64,000 nt of DNA from Verrucomicrobiaceae bacterium (lineage in GTDB: Bacteria; Verrucomicrobiota; Verrucomicrobiia; Verrucomicrobiales; Verrucomicrobiaceae). The stretch's first letter is position 1, and each line of letters begins with the position of its first letter. The notes below the pieces were generated by a model. The model did no database searches. It was not told where the DNA came from and saw only the letters and a list, made by a program, of their open reading frames with translations. The translations under genes were made by a program, and so were the position numbers. Positions 1 to 8,829 of the stretch are shown here, piece by piece. The stretch lies in NCBI GenBank assembly GCA_947507875.1, contig CANNQP010000001.1, positions 186,001 through 250,000 of the forward strand, in the 5' to 3' direction.

Positions 1-1382
1 AAAGCGTCATCGCCATAAGCTGAATTGGGGAACTCGTTGACCAACAACTCAAAGGTTTGGCGAGCATCATCAAAACGCTGCATCTCAAACAGCACGTTTC
101 CACGAAGGAACCTAAGTCTCTCCTTTTCGGCTTTTGGGAAACCTTCCGCTTTGTCGAAAGCCTTAACAGCCTCTTCCAATTGACCATTTTCGTAGGCGAG
201 CATGCCAAACATTTCTGAAACGGTTCCGAGATCGGCACCGTCCGGGAACTCAGAAATGTATTTTTCACATAGTTTACGAGCTGCATTGACGCGCTTGAGC
301 TGAGCGTTGGCGATAATCATGCCAAACATGCAGCGATCGCGTTGTTGAAAGTCTTTGTAGTCCTCAACGATCGTTTCGAAGGCCAACATAGACTCCCAAA
401 GCCGTCCCATCTCAAAATAACAGCGGCCCAAGCGGTAGTAGAGCGAGGCATCGTAGTCTGTTCTCTTCTCGATTTCCTCCAAGAGGCTGTTGTTCGTCTT
501 GAGTTTTTCCTCCAGCTCCTCCTTTGTCCCGCGAATCAGGCCTTTGCCGGGGTTTTTTAAACTCTCCTCAATTTTAGCAATCAACTCCTTCTGCAACCTG
601 CTGATCTCGCTCTTGCGTCGAACAAGCTGGTAAGCACCTAGGGCTTCGCGAAAACTCTTCTTCTCCAACATCTGGTCACCCAGCTTAAGATAAATGTTGT
701 TCATTTGTGCAACATTATCTCCTCCTGTAGCAAAGCCCTTGACCTGCTCCATTAACTGACCGGCTTTATCGAGTTCGCCTTTGGCTACGTAGAGATCTGC
801 AGCCATCATTGCAGCCTGAATTCCCTCTGCGCTTCGAGTGCCATCTGTGAGAACGGATGTCAAAATGGCGAGTGCATCATCCATTTTGTTTTGTTTTTTC
901 AGTGCCTCGGCAACGAACAAACCAGCCTCTGCCTTCATCGCAGGAGCGCTGGATACGAGAGCCTTCAATATTTCAATCCCCTTGTCCAAATCACCTTTGT
1001 TGATGTAGCTGCGACCTAGCGCCATCTTCACCGGATTGATGTACTCACCATCCGCGAAATTGGTCTGATAAGCCTCCAGGGACGCTATTGCATTTGGGTA
1101 ATCGTTAAGATTAAAGTATGAAGCCCCTTTCACAAAGAGCACTTGGGGGAAAGGCTTGTTGTTTAGCTTTTTTTCGACTTCAGAAATTTTGGATAGCGCA
1201 TCTTGGTAGTTAGCTTCTTGAAAAGAAGCCAAAGCGGCATTCATCAGGGCTTCAGTCTCTTGCTGAATGTTCAAGGCTCCAGACGGCGCGGCAGGTGTCG
1301 GCGCAGGAGCCTGCCCCCAAAGCTGCATAGAGCTAAAGGTCAGCATCAAAGCTAGATGATGAAAGGAACGCGGAACAGACAT
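1..1382 (-). CDS. Secreted tetratricopeptide-repeat protein (3' end outside window)
   Basis: The reading frame is open from an ATG at 1382 to the left edge, giving about 460 residues with the C-terminus missing. It starts with a signal peptide (MSVPRSFHHLALMLTFSSMQ) ending near a QAPAP stretch, so the product is probably periplasmic. The rest is helical TPR-like sequence, for example ALGRSYINKGDLDKGIEIL, LYYRLGRCYFEMGRLWESML and FLRGNVLFEMQRFDDARQTF, in the style of YbgF/BamD-type scaffold proteins. TPR arrays bind other proteins; the partner is unknown. It is transcribed away from the ArsC-like gene on the same strand with about 190 bp between them. The signal peptide and repeats are clear, the role is not. 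Confidence 0.85.
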   Translation of the reverse strand, partial: MSVPRSFHHLALMLTFSSMQLWGQAPAPTPAAPSGALNIQQETEALMNAALASFQEANYQDALSKISEVEKKLNNKPFPQVLFVKGASYFNLNDYPNAIASLEAYQTNFADGEYINPVKMALGRSYINKGDLDKGIEILKALVSSAPAMKAEAGLFVAEALKKQNKMDDALAILTSVLTDGTRSAEGIQAAMMAADLYVAKGELDKAGQLMEQVKGFATGGDNVAQMNNIYLKLGDQMLEKKSFREALGAYQLVRRKSEISRLQKELIAKIEESLKNPGKGLIRGTKEELEEKLKTNNSLLEEIEKRTDYDASLYYRLGRCYFEMGRLWESMLAFETIVEDYKDFQQRDRCMFGMIIANAQLKRVNAARKLCEKYISEFPDGADLGTVSEMFGMLAYENGQLEEAVKAFDKAEGFPKAEKERLRFLRGNVLFEMQRFDDARQTFELLVNEFPNSAYGDDA

Positions 1383-1575
1383 GGGGAAAGCAGCAGAAGA
1401 CTGGAATTAACGTTATTTGAACTGGGTCATTGAAATGAAGGAACAAAAATTATTCCTCACAATCAACAACCAGGCAGAAACAGAACGGCTAATTTTTTCG
1501 GAAATGAGGGCGTGAGGCTAGCAGGCAGCATGTTTTTGTCACCAAAGAATCGCTTCTGAAAAAGAAATCTCGCCA

Positions 1576-1941
1576 TCATTTCATTCGGCATAGCGATTCG
1601 AGCCATCTCGTTTCGTTGAAACCTAAGAGATGGATGTCTTTTTCTGCGTCAATCAAGAAGGGGCGCTTCACCAAATGACCATGGCTGGCCAGAAGCGCTA
1701 ATCTCTCCTGTAAAGCCATATGGGGCAACTTTGACTTCAAATCCAAACGGCGATATTCCTGACCTGAACGATTGAATAGAAGTCGATCATCCCCGCCTGT
1801 AGCCTTCAACATAGAATTCAATTCTTCTACAGAAGGTGGTGTTTCTCGTATAGCTCTCATCTCGAACTGGACATCATGAGAACGAAGCCATTGCAGAGCC
1901 GCTCTACATGTCGAACATCCATCGTAAATAAATAAGGTCAT
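1576..1941 (-). CDS. ArsC/Spx-family thioredoxin-fold protein
   Basis: A 121-residue protein beginning MTLFIYDGCSTCRAALQWL. The CSTC motif at residues 9-12 and the 'C..C...L.WL' spacing are those of the ArsC/Spx/YffB family, and the later KLPHMALQERLALL and RPFLID segments match the family's C-terminal half (the KRP-[FL]-[IL] signature). Family members are glutaredoxin-dependent arsenate reductases or redox-sensing transcription regulators. No ars operon partner is nearby, so a general redox role is more likely than arsenic resistance; that is inference. Length is normal for the family. Confidence 0.85.
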   Translation of the reverse strand: MTLFIYDGCSTCRAALQWLRSHDVQFEMRAIRETPPSVEELNSMLKATGGDDRLLFNRSGQEYRRLDLKSKLPHMALQERLALLASHGHLVKRPFLIDAEKDIHLLGFNETRWLESLCRMK

Positions 1942-2010
1942 CGAAGGTTGAAACCACTTCTAGAGCTTGCATTCAAGCCTTGAAAAACATTCAGGCGAAA
2001 TAGATCCACT

Positions 2011-2241
2011 TCAGAAAAGAGAGCGAACCAAAGGCCAATCCTTGAGTGCCTCAAAACCAGTCCTACCAATGAAGGAGAGCATCGTGCCCCTCTTGAATGG
2101 AACCACTCTAGGTCCTTCGAACTGAGGGTAGCCCAGGCGAATGTTCATGAACGATAGGTATCCCAATACAAAAAGGTCACTTTGCGCTCGCAAAAAACGG
2201 TCTAAGCCAAAAAATACCAAAGCCCACCCAGCCCATCTCAT
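2011..2241 (-). CDS. Possible small hydrophobic hypothetical protein
   Basis: A 76-codon frame starting MRWAGWALVFFGLDRFL, with a hydrophobic N-terminal segment and a basic C-terminal half. The frame continues upstream to 2478 but that extension is low-complexity and rich in Cys and Arg, so an internal start is more plausible. No family is recognised. It fills the space between the ArsC-like gene and the divergent hldD gene, and may be non-coding; confidence is low. Confidence 0.22.
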   Translation of the reverse strand: MRWAGWALVFFGLDRFLRAQSDLFVLGYLSFMNIRLGYPQFEGPRVVPFKRGTMLSFIGRTGFEALKDWPLVRSLF

Positions 2242-2494
2242 CAACAAGCCACCCAAACACAACTCCGCCTCATCGGCTTCGGGGATAACATTACAAGGCA
2301 GCCTGATGACAGGGTTGGCTAGAGACCTTGCTGAGCGATTCTGTGCATAGCATTGGCTTCCCTGAAATCCTGGGCATGGGCTGACGCAAAGCGCTGCCAC
2401 TTGCTTCGCACGCTTCCTTAGTTTTAGCATTAAACGATACCGTGAAAGTGCTAGTGGAGTTGCATTTACTGACAGCAACCGCTAACAGCCAAGA

Positions 2495-3502
2495 ATGAAC
2501 CTCACCCCCGATACGCGCATACTAGTCACTGGCGGCGCTGGCTTTATTGGCAGCGCTTTGGTTTGGGAGTTGAACCGTCGTGGCTGCGAAAACATCATCA
2601 TTAGCGACAAACTGGGTAGCGATGAAAAATGGCGCAACCTTGTGCCTCTAAAGTTTCATGATTACTTGGACGGAGGAGATCTACTTCAGTGGGTTCAGAA
2701 TAGCCCGTCAAAACTAGGCAGCTTTGACATAATCTTTCATTTAGGTGCTTGCTCAGCCACGACAGAGCGCAATGCAGACTATTTGATGCGCAACAACTAC
2801 GAACTCACCAAGGAGCTAGCCCTTTGGGCGCTGGAAAAGCGCAGCCGCTTTGTCTATGCCTCATCAGCAGCCACTTACGGTGACGGAAACCTCGGCATGG
2901 ATGACACCCTCCAGGATTTGCACCGGCTACGTCCTCTGAATATGTATGGATACTCGAAGCATCTATTTGATCTGTATGCTAAACGATTGGGCATCGATCA
3001 AAACATCGTAGGTTTAAAGTATTTTAATGTTTATGGCCCCAACGAAGATCATAAAGCGGATATGCGTAGCGTTGTCCACAAGGCCTACGGTCAGATCTTG
3101 GAAACAGGCAAAGTAAATCTCTTTAAGTCAGACCGACCGGATTACAAAGACGGCGAACAGATGCGCGATTTTCTTTACGTGAAAGATGCCATCAAGATGA
3201 CCCTGCACCTTGCCTGCACCGAGACCGCAGGCGGGCTCTATAACCTTGGCTCTGGCCAAGCACACACCTGGATACAGCTCGTCAATGCCATCTACTCCGC
3301 ACTCGGCAAAGAACCCGTGATTGATTTCGTAGCCATGCCAGAGCACCTCAAGTCAAAATATCAATATTACACCTGTGCTGACATCAAGCGTCTCAAACAA
3401 TCTGGCTACACGGAAGCACTACACACACTGGTAGAGGCTGTGCACGATTATGTCTGCGGCTATTTAGTCGGAGATAAACGCCTGGGTGATGAAGTCTCTT
3501 AA
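2495..3502 (+). CDS. hldD: ADP-L-glycero-D-manno-heptose 6-epimerase
   Basis: A 335-residue extended short-chain dehydrogenase. It has the NADP-binding GGAGFIG at residues 13-19, the HLGACSATTE segment at about 82-91 that is typical of HldD, and the catalytic YGYSK (Y151, K155). Further HldD-like segments are LKYFNVYGPNE and RDFLYVKDA. The enzyme converts ADP-D-glycero- to ADP-L-glycero-manno-heptose, the activated precursor of the LPS inner core. This supports a Gram-negative envelope. It stands alone here, with no other heptose genes nearby. Confidence 0.95.
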   Translation: MNLTPDTRILVTGGAGFIGSALVWELNRRGCENIIISDKLGSDEKWRNLVPLKFHDYLDGGDLLQWVQNSPSKLGSFDIIFHLGACSATTERNADYLMRNNYELTKELALWALEKRSRFVYASSAATYGDGNLGMDDTLQDLHRLRPLNMYGYSKHLFDLYAKRLGIDQNIVGLKYFNVYGPNEDHKADMRSVVHKAYGQILETGKVNLFKSDRPDYKDGEQMRDFLYVKDAIKMTLHLACTETAGGLYNLGSGQAHTWIQLVNAIYSALGKEPVIDFVAMPEHLKSKYQYYTCADIKRLKQSGYTEALHTLVEAVHDYVCGYLVGDKRLGDEVS

Positions 3503-3644
3503 AAAGAGAGCTTGAGCAGCGCCTCACTTCTTTCACGCGTCGTGACAAACTTGGCTCAATCTCAGATCAATCCAGGTGTTGCTTTTTATTCATGGATTGG
3601 CTAGTTGTAGGCGCTTATTCGCTAAACCAAGCCAAGTTAATCTC

Positions 3645-4487
3645 GTGTCCAGAACTGTTACCGCATCCTACACAAGCCCCGGAGCCTTGCTCTTCTTCGC
3701 CATCCACATCGCAGCCATTTCAGCGGTGTTTCTTGTTAAGCCGGACATAACAAGCGTCATTCTCTGCGCTTCTTTGTTTGTGATTCGCAAGTTCGGCATC
3801 ACAGGCGGATATCACCGCTATTTCTCGCATCGATCCTTCAAAACATCTCGCTGGTTTCAGTTCGTCTTGGCATGGCTTGGTGGCATGGCTGCTCAAAAAG
3901 GAGCTCTGTGGTGGGCAGCTCATCACCGTCATCACCATCAGCATTCGGATCAGCCTGATGACATTCACTCCGTGAAGCAGCAGGGCTTTTATTGGGCGCA
4001 TTTGGGCTGGATTCTGGCGCCTGATTACAATGAGTATGATGCCAAGCGCGTTAAAGATCTGACCAAGTTCCCAGAACTCGTCTTTATCGACAAATATCAT
4101 TTCATTCCACCCGCATTTCTCGCTCTTGTGTGCTACTTGACCGCAGGATGGACAGGCTTCCTTTGGGGATTCTGCGTGAGCACGGTGATACTTTATCACA
4201 CCACTTTTGCCATTAACTCCTTCTGTCATTTACTCGGCAAGCGCCGCTATGAAACTGGTGAATCCAGCAAAAACTCATTTATCTTGGCGATCCTCACGCT
4301 TGGAGAAGGCTGGCACAACAATCACCACTACTATCCTCACTGCGCACGTCAGGGTTTCTTCTGGTGGGAAATCGACCCAACATACTACGTGCTACGCATT
4401 TTGAAGATGGTGGGCATCGTCCATGACATCAAAGAGCCATCTTCCAAGGTTATTTCAGGACGGGAGCCCACAGCTGCTCTGGGCTGA
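3645..4487 (+). CDS. Membrane fatty-acyl-CoA desaturase (delta-9 type)
   Basis: An integral-membrane di-iron desaturase. Three histidine boxes are visible: HRYFSH, HHRHHHQHSD and HNNHHYYPH, with hydrophobic segments between them (ALLFFAIHIAAISAVFL near the N-terminus). The family introduces a double bond at C9 of acyl chains, adjusting membrane fluidity. The start is uncertain: GTG codons at 3576 and 3645 are both in frame and neither has a good Shine-Dalgarno; 3645 is preferred because it gives 280 residues and keeps the first membrane segment close to the N-terminus. A clear terminator follows at 4511. Confidence 0.9.
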   Translation: MSRTVTASYTSPGALLFFAIHIAAISAVFLVKPDITSVILCASLFVIRKFGITGGYHRYFSHRSFKTSRWFQFVLAWLGGMAAQKGALWWAAHHRHHHQHSDQPDDIHSVKQQGFYWAHLGWILAPDYNEYDAKRVKDLTKFPELVFIDKYHFIPPAFLALVCYLTAGWTGFLWGFCVSTVILYHTTFAINSFCHLLGKRRYETGESSKNSFILAILTLGEGWHNNHHYYPHCARQGFFWWEIDPTYYVLRILKMVGIVHDIKEPSSKVISGREPTAALG

Positions 4488-4510
4488 AATTAGACATCAT
4501 TCGGATCGAA

Positions 4511-4542
4511 GCCGCTCTTCCGAAACGTGGAGCGGCTTTTTT
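4511..4542 (+). terminator. Rho-independent terminator after the desaturase gene
   Basis: A stem GCCGCTC/GAGCGGC (4511-4517 with 4530-4536) is followed directly by six T residues. It lies 24 bp after the desaturase stop codon. Confidence 0.85.
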
Positions 4543-4636
4543 ATGCTTTCATCACGAACAAGGATCTGCGGCCATTCGCTTGCTAACTAAGCTCGCACTT
4601 CACAGTCAGTTTAAAATGTGTTTAGGAGACGAAGTC

Positions 4637-4996
4637 TTACTTCCTGAAGATAAAAAAAACTGCTCCGCAGAGGCAGCATCCAGCCCAAAGGAAGTCCCAC
4701 TTGAAGGGCTGCTTCATGTAAAAAAGCAAGAATGGCACAAACACAATTAGCGTAATGACTTCCTGAAGTATCTTCAACTGTGGCAAAGTTAGCGTGGTCA
4801 TGCCAATGCGGTTGGCGGGCACCTGAAGCAGGTATTCAAAGAAAGCCAGACTCCAGCTAAAAATGGCTGCGATCCACCATGGCTTAGCCTTGAGGTCTCG
4901 CAGGTGAGCATACCAAGCAAAGGTCATAAACACGTTCGACGCAGTGAGCAGAACGATGGCTCTGACAAGTGGCCAGTTAACGATCATGCGTGGCAA
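4637..4996 (-). CDS. DUF486 (DMT-like) small membrane protein
   Basis: A 119-residue protein with four hydrophobic segments. The N-terminal LLTASNVFMTFAWYAHL and the central WSLAFFEYLLQVPANRIG are the signature of the DUF486 family, a group related to drug/metabolite transporters whose substrate is unknown. It starts 3 bp after the stop codon of the HtrA gene, so it is probably co-transcribed with the chaperone/protease cluster. A terminator for this strand is not obvious. Confidence 0.85.
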   Translation of the reverse strand: MPRMIVNWPLVRAIVLLTASNVFMTFAWYAHLRDLKAKPWWIAAIFSWSLAFFEYLLQVPANRIGMTTLTLPQLKILQEVITLIVFVPFLLFYMKQPFKWDFLWAGCCLCGAVFFIFRK

Positions 4997-4999
4997 AAA

Positions 5000-6178
5000 C
5001 TACTCCTTGGCATCAGGCCTTGGTGCAACGTTTACAGGAACTTCCATAACCAGACCTTCCCGAACAATCGTCAAGGTAGCCTGTGAACCGGGTGATAGCA
5101 GACGAATCTGCGCGAGAAGCTCACGAGGTGAAGTAACGGGCTTCTGGTTAAGCGCCGTGATCACATCTCCAACGGAAATTCCTGCGACAAGTGCCGGTGA
5201 ATTGGGATCCAGATCGGTAACATAAGCTCCCACGCGTGAGGTGCCTATTGACCGATCGATGTTCACAGGTTCCGTACTCAGCTCAAGCCCGAGATAACCT
5301 CCTTCTGTGGCTGTGCCTTGTCGAGCTTGATTACGCACTGAATCAATCACTGCGCGTGCATCATTGGCAGGCACAGCCAAACCGACGCCTTGCCAAGCAC
5401 GAACATTTTCATCGCCACGATAAATGGCCACATTGACACCGATGATCTCACCACGAATGTTCACCAGTGGTCCTCCGGAGTTGCCGGGATTAATCACCGT
5501 GTCGGTTTGAAGGTAATCCATCTGACTGTCGCTCAAGTGACGATCTCGAGCACTGATAATGCCCTGTGTAACCGTTCCGCTTAGGCCGAAAGGATTACCG
5601 ACCGCGAAGACAATCTGACCAACTTTAGCCTCATCACTATTGGCAAAAGTGAGAGCGGGGAAGTTTTTTCCTGGTGAGTCAATTTTCAGCAGGGCGATGT
5701 CGCGCTCGCGATGAGCTCCCAAAATACGTGCTGGAAACTTTTTATTGTCATTGGTGGTGATGATGACCTCGCTCACATCTGCGATGACGTGATAGTTGGT
5801 TATCACATGACCCTCTTTTGAGATGAAAGCCCCAGAGCCCAAACCTGGAATCACCTGAGGTCGCCCCGCGACAAGGCCAAAGAAAGGATGCCACGCAGTT
5901 TGGCCACGGCGCACCGTTTTCGTGGTAATGCTAACCACACTCGGCAGCACCGTCGCACTAAGCCGGGCAAACTCATCGTTCATCGCGGCTAGCACCTTTA
6001 CATCCTCAAGATTCAGTTTTGCCTGAGTAGGTGTAGTAAAGGATTCCTGTTCAGGCTTTTCACCCTTCAAGAAGTTAAGGAGACCATATCCCGACTGACT
6101 TCCGCGAAAAAAACTGAAGATAACGGATGCGACCAAGAAGACCGCAATGGCAGTGATGAGGCGTCGGAGAGTGTCCAT
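5000..6178 (-). CDS. HtrA/DegP-type serine protease with one PDZ domain
   Basis: A 392-residue protein with an N-terminal membrane anchor (residues 8-25) and a trypsin-like domain with the full catalytic triad: H130 (ITNYHVIADV), D160 (ERDIALLKID) and S234 (NPGNSGGPLV). A single PDZ domain occupies about 290-380 (GAYVTDLDPNSPALVAGISV, GDVITALNQKPV). HtrA proteases degrade or refold damaged envelope proteins. It lies about 80 bp downstream of dnaJ and directly upstream of the DUF486 gene, so cytosolic and periplasmic protein quality control appear to be co-expressed. One PDZ plus an anchor resembles DegS, but it may simply be a general HtrA. Confidence 0.93.
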   Translation of the reverse strand: MDTLRRLITAIAVFLVASVIFSFFRGSQSGYGLLNFLKGEKPEQESFTTPTQAKLNLEDVKVLAAMNDEFARLSATVLPSVVSITTKTVRRGQTAWHPFFGLVAGRPQVIPGLGSGAFISKEGHVITNYHVIADVSEVIITTNDNKKFPARILGAHRERDIALLKIDSPGKNFPALTFANSDEAKVGQIVFAVGNPFGLSGTVTQGIISARDRHLSDSQMDYLQTDTVINPGNSGGPLVNIRGEIIGVNVAIYRGDENVRAWQGVGLAVPANDARAVIDSVRNQARQGTATEGGYLGLELSTEPVNIDRSIGTSRVGAYVTDLDPNSPALVAGISVGDVITALNQKPVTSPRELLAQIRLLSPGSQATLTIVREGLVMEVPVNVAPRPDAKE

Positions 6179-6260
6179 AACGGAAAGGGAATGGAGAGAG
6201 AGACAAATCCACTGCTTGCGTCAACCTGGACCTGGGAAGTAATCGTCCATACAAGAAACC

Positions 6261-7430
6261 TTAGCGGAAGAATTTCTTGGCTTTCTCAAAGAAGCTTTCC
6301 TCCATCGTGCTGGTATGGGTCTCGCCAACGGATTTCGAAAAAGCTTCCAAGTGGGATCGCTGCTCCGAAGTTAACTTCGTTGGCACCGCGATCTGCACGT
6401 GTACATATAGATCGCCATGGCGATCTTCACCCAAGGTCTTGATGCCCTTGCCTCGTAGGCGGAACGTTGTGTCATTTTGCGTACCCGCGGGAATCTTCAG
6501 CGTAGCCTTGCCTTCTAATGTCGGTACGGTGGTTTCACCGCCCAAAGCGGCTGTCGCAAAACTCAATGGCATGCGGCAGTGCAAGTCGTCCCCTTCACGT
6601 TCGAAGATGTCATGAGATTTGATGCTGACGACGATGTACAAATCGCCTGCCGGCCCACCGTTCATACCATAATCGCCATTGCCACCGGAACGCAGGCGTG
6701 ATCCATCTTCAATACCAGCAGGAATTTTCACCCGCAGTTTGGTATGTTCACGGCTGCGCCCTGTGCCAGAACAGACTTTACATGGGTCGCTGATAACCTC
6801 ACCTGCACCTTGGCAGTCTGGGCAGGTTTGCTGCACTTGAAAAAAGCCACGTGAGGCGATGACCTGCCCAGCACCACCACAGGTGCGGCAGGTTTTTCGT
6901 CCACCTCCGCCAGCAGAGCCACTGCCAGAGCAGGCCTTGCATTGATTTAGGCGGTCATACTCGATCTCGCGCTCAGTACCATTGGCTGCCTCTTCTAGAC
7001 TAATCTCGATGCCATAGCGCAAGTCACTGCCACGCTGAGGGCCATCTTTGCGTCGTCCGCTTCGCCCTCCACCAGCACTGTTTCCACCAAAGAAGGATTC
7101 GAAAATGCCACCACCTTGCCCACCGAAAACCTCCCGAAAGATATCAAAGGGATCATGGAATCCACCTGCGCCACTGCCACCTGCGGGCCCTCCCATGCCC
7201 CCTGCAAACGCGGCATGGCCATAGCGATCGTAAGCAGCACGCTTTTGATCGTCATTGAGAATATCATAAGCTTCGCTGACTTCTTTGAACTTGTCTTCAG
7301 CCGACTTATCACCCGGGTTTTTGTCGGGGTGATACTTCACCGCTAGCTTCCTGTAGGCTTTCTTCAAGTCATCCGTCGAGGCGTCTCGGGAAACACCCAA
7401 AACTTCATAGTAGTCGCGTTTTTCAGCCAT
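6261..7430 (-). CDS. dnaJ: Chaperone DnaJ (Hsp40)
   Basis: A 389-residue type I DnaJ. The J domain has HPD in [10 protein letters not shown] (about residue 34), followed by a Gly/Phe-rich linker and four zinc-binding CxxCxGxG repeats ([32 protein letters not shown]). The C-terminal client-binding domains are complete. DnaJ stimulates DnaK ATPase and delivers unfolded proteins. It follows grpE by 35 bp on the same strand; dnaK itself is not in this window. Confidence 0.97.
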   Translation of the reverse strand: MAEKRDYYEVLGVSRDASTDDLKKAYRKLAVKYHPDKNPGDKSAEDKFKEVSEAYDILNDDQKRAAYDRYGHAAFAGGMGGPAGGSGAGGFHDPFDIFREVFGGQGGGIFESFFGGNSAGGGRSGRRKDGPQRGSDLRYGIEISLEEAANGTEREIEYDRLNQCKACSGSGSAGGGGRKTCRTCGGAGQVIASRGFFQVQQTCPDCQGAGEVISDPCKVCSGTGRSREHTKLRVKIPAGIEDGSRLRSGGNGDYGMNGGPAGDLYIVVSIKSHDIFEREGDDLHCRMPLSFATAALGGETTVPTLEGKATLKIPAGTQNDTTFRLRGKGIKTLGEDRHGDLYVHVQIAVPTKLTSEQRSHLEAFSKSVGETHTSTMEESFFEKAKKFFR

Positions 7431-7465
7431 GGGGGGAAGTATTCAAAAAGAAGGGCTAGATGCCA

Positions 7466-8098
7466 TTAAGCGGAGGCCTCGACGGTGGGCGATGAATCAG
7501 CAGTCTTCATCTCTGGGGTTGCCGTAGGTGGAGGAGTTGGTGCAGTAGAGACAACGACGCTGGCCGCGCGGAGGAGACGATCTTTCAAGCGATAGCCTCG
7601 ACGTGTGACCCGTAGCACCGTGCCTTCTGCCACATCGGACCTGATTTCTTGTGCTACCGCATCATGTAAATTCGGGTCAAAGGTTTTTCCCTGTGCTTCA
7701 ACCTCCGTGACACCACTGTCACGCAAGAAGTCGGCGATCTGGCGCTGCACCATGCTCATGCCCATGAAGATCATGGACTTTTCTGACTCTGCGCGCGCAG
7801 CTTCCAGGCCCATTTCGAAATTATCAAGGATAGGGAAGATCGAGCGCAACAGATCCGCATTGGCGTATGCGCGCGTTTCTTGAGCCTCTCGAGCCGCTCT
7901 TTTGCGAAAGTTATCCAGCTCAGCCGCATGGCGGTAGGCTTGATCTTTCCATTGGCTGACTTCAGCTAACGCTTCGGCCAGAGGGTCCACGGCTGGCGAA
8001 CTTTCGGCCGTTTGGGCCTCAGGCACTGGTTGGGTCGCTTCAGCGACAGGAGATGCAGCCTCGGGCTGGGTCTCAGGGGTGGGACTCGGCTCGTTCAT
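7466..8098 (-). CDS. grpE: Nucleotide exchange factor GrpE
   Basis: About 210 residues. The acidic/Pro-rich N-terminus leads into the GrpE helical region (YRHAAELDNFRKRAARE) and the beta domain (GVTEVEAQGKTFDPNLHDAV). The ATG at 8098 (MNEPSPTPET) is chosen; an in-frame upstream start at 8191 would add a basic stretch (MAGRLIGWRSHPYCS) not typical of GrpE. GrpE releases ADP from DnaK. It is followed by dnaJ and htrA. The C-terminal tail is Ala/Thr/Pro-rich and probably disordered. Confidence 0.95.
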   Translation of the reverse strand: MNEPSPTPETQPEAASPVAEATQPVPEAQTAESSPAVDPLAEALAEVSQWKDQAYRHAAELDNFRKRAAREAQETRAYANADLLRSIFPILDNFEMGLEAARAESEKSMIFMGMSMVQRQIADFLRDSGVTEVEAQGKTFDPNLHDAVAQEIRSDVAEGTVLRVTRRGYRLKDRLLRAASVVVSTAPTPPPTATPEMKTADSSPTVEASA

Positions 8099-8155
8099 GG
8101 TTGTAGGGGAATTTTTCTTTTTGAAGAACAAGGGGAAAGATGGGGGGGAGCAGTA

Positions 8156-8174
8156 TGGATGGCTACGCCATCCA
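8156..8174. repeat. Short perfect hairpin between grpE and the deaminase gene
   Basis: TGGATGGC-TAC-GCCATCCA is an 8-bp perfect inverted repeat with a 3-nt loop in the 170-bp gap upstream of grpE. There is no T-run on either side, so it is not a standard terminator. It could be a repetitive extragenic palindrome or a heat-shock leader element. No CIRCE element was found. Confidence 0.45.
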
Positions 8175-8267
8175 ATCAAGCGGCCAGCCAAGAGAATCTT
8201 GCAAAAGAGCGTGTCAGCAAGACATGGCTCGAAAAGGCCGCAACCCTTCTAGGGCCATACTTTTCAG

Positions 8268-8729
8268 CTAAATTACTCCCCCTTCGATCAGTTGGGGGTA
8301 ATCCGTCATTTGCACGAGTTGAATGCCATAATGCTCAGCAAGCACTGGAGCTTCTGACTCTGGATAAACATCGCGGTAGAAGACCTCGCGGACGCCATAG
8401 CTGCAGAGCATCTGCATGCAGCTCGTGCAGGGCATTGTCGTGCAGGCCACCAGCTTCACCGTCCCGCGGGTGAAAAGGCTGCACAAATTGACCTCCGCAT
8501 GGAGCATAAACTTGCGGCGCGCTTCGCGATCATCCCAGAAGCCTTCAGGTGCATTGTAGCCTGGAGCGAGACCATTGTAAGCTGTGCCAATAACGCGATT
8601 GTCAAAGTCCAGGGCCACCGCCCCGACCTTCCGGTAGGGATCTTCAGAGCGTAGGCTGGCCACATGGGCTAGGGCCATGGCGTATTCGGGGATGCTGAGA
8701 CGTCTCATAGAAACAAGGTCTTCGTTCAT
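8268..8729 (-). CDS. dCMP deaminase-family zinc enzyme
   Basis: A 153-residue member of the cytidine/deoxycytidylate deaminase superfamily. Zinc ligands and the proton shuttle are visible in HAEVNLC (His, Glu) and the PCTSCMQML pair of cysteines. DPYRKVGAV and NGLAPGYNAPEGFW match the ComEB/dCMP deaminase subfamily. The likely reaction is dCMP to dUMP, feeding thymidylate synthesis. It precedes grpE on the same strand with a 170-bp gap, so co-transcription is uncertain. Confidence 0.87.
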   Translation of the reverse strand: MNEDLVSMRRLSIPEYAMALAHVASLRSEDPYRKVGAVALDFDNRVIGTAYNGLAPGYNAPEGFWDDREARRKFMLHAEVNLCSLFTRGTVKLVACTTMPCTSCMQMLCSYGVREVFYRDVYPESEAPVLAEHYGIQLVQMTDYPQLIEGGVI

Positions 8730-8829
8730 AGAGGAAAGAGCCCAGCGCTAACTGCAAGCGCGACTCTCCGCATGATGGACCGCTTTGGCCAATGACGAAC
8801 GTGCTCCAAACCAAAGCGATCTCTACCCT

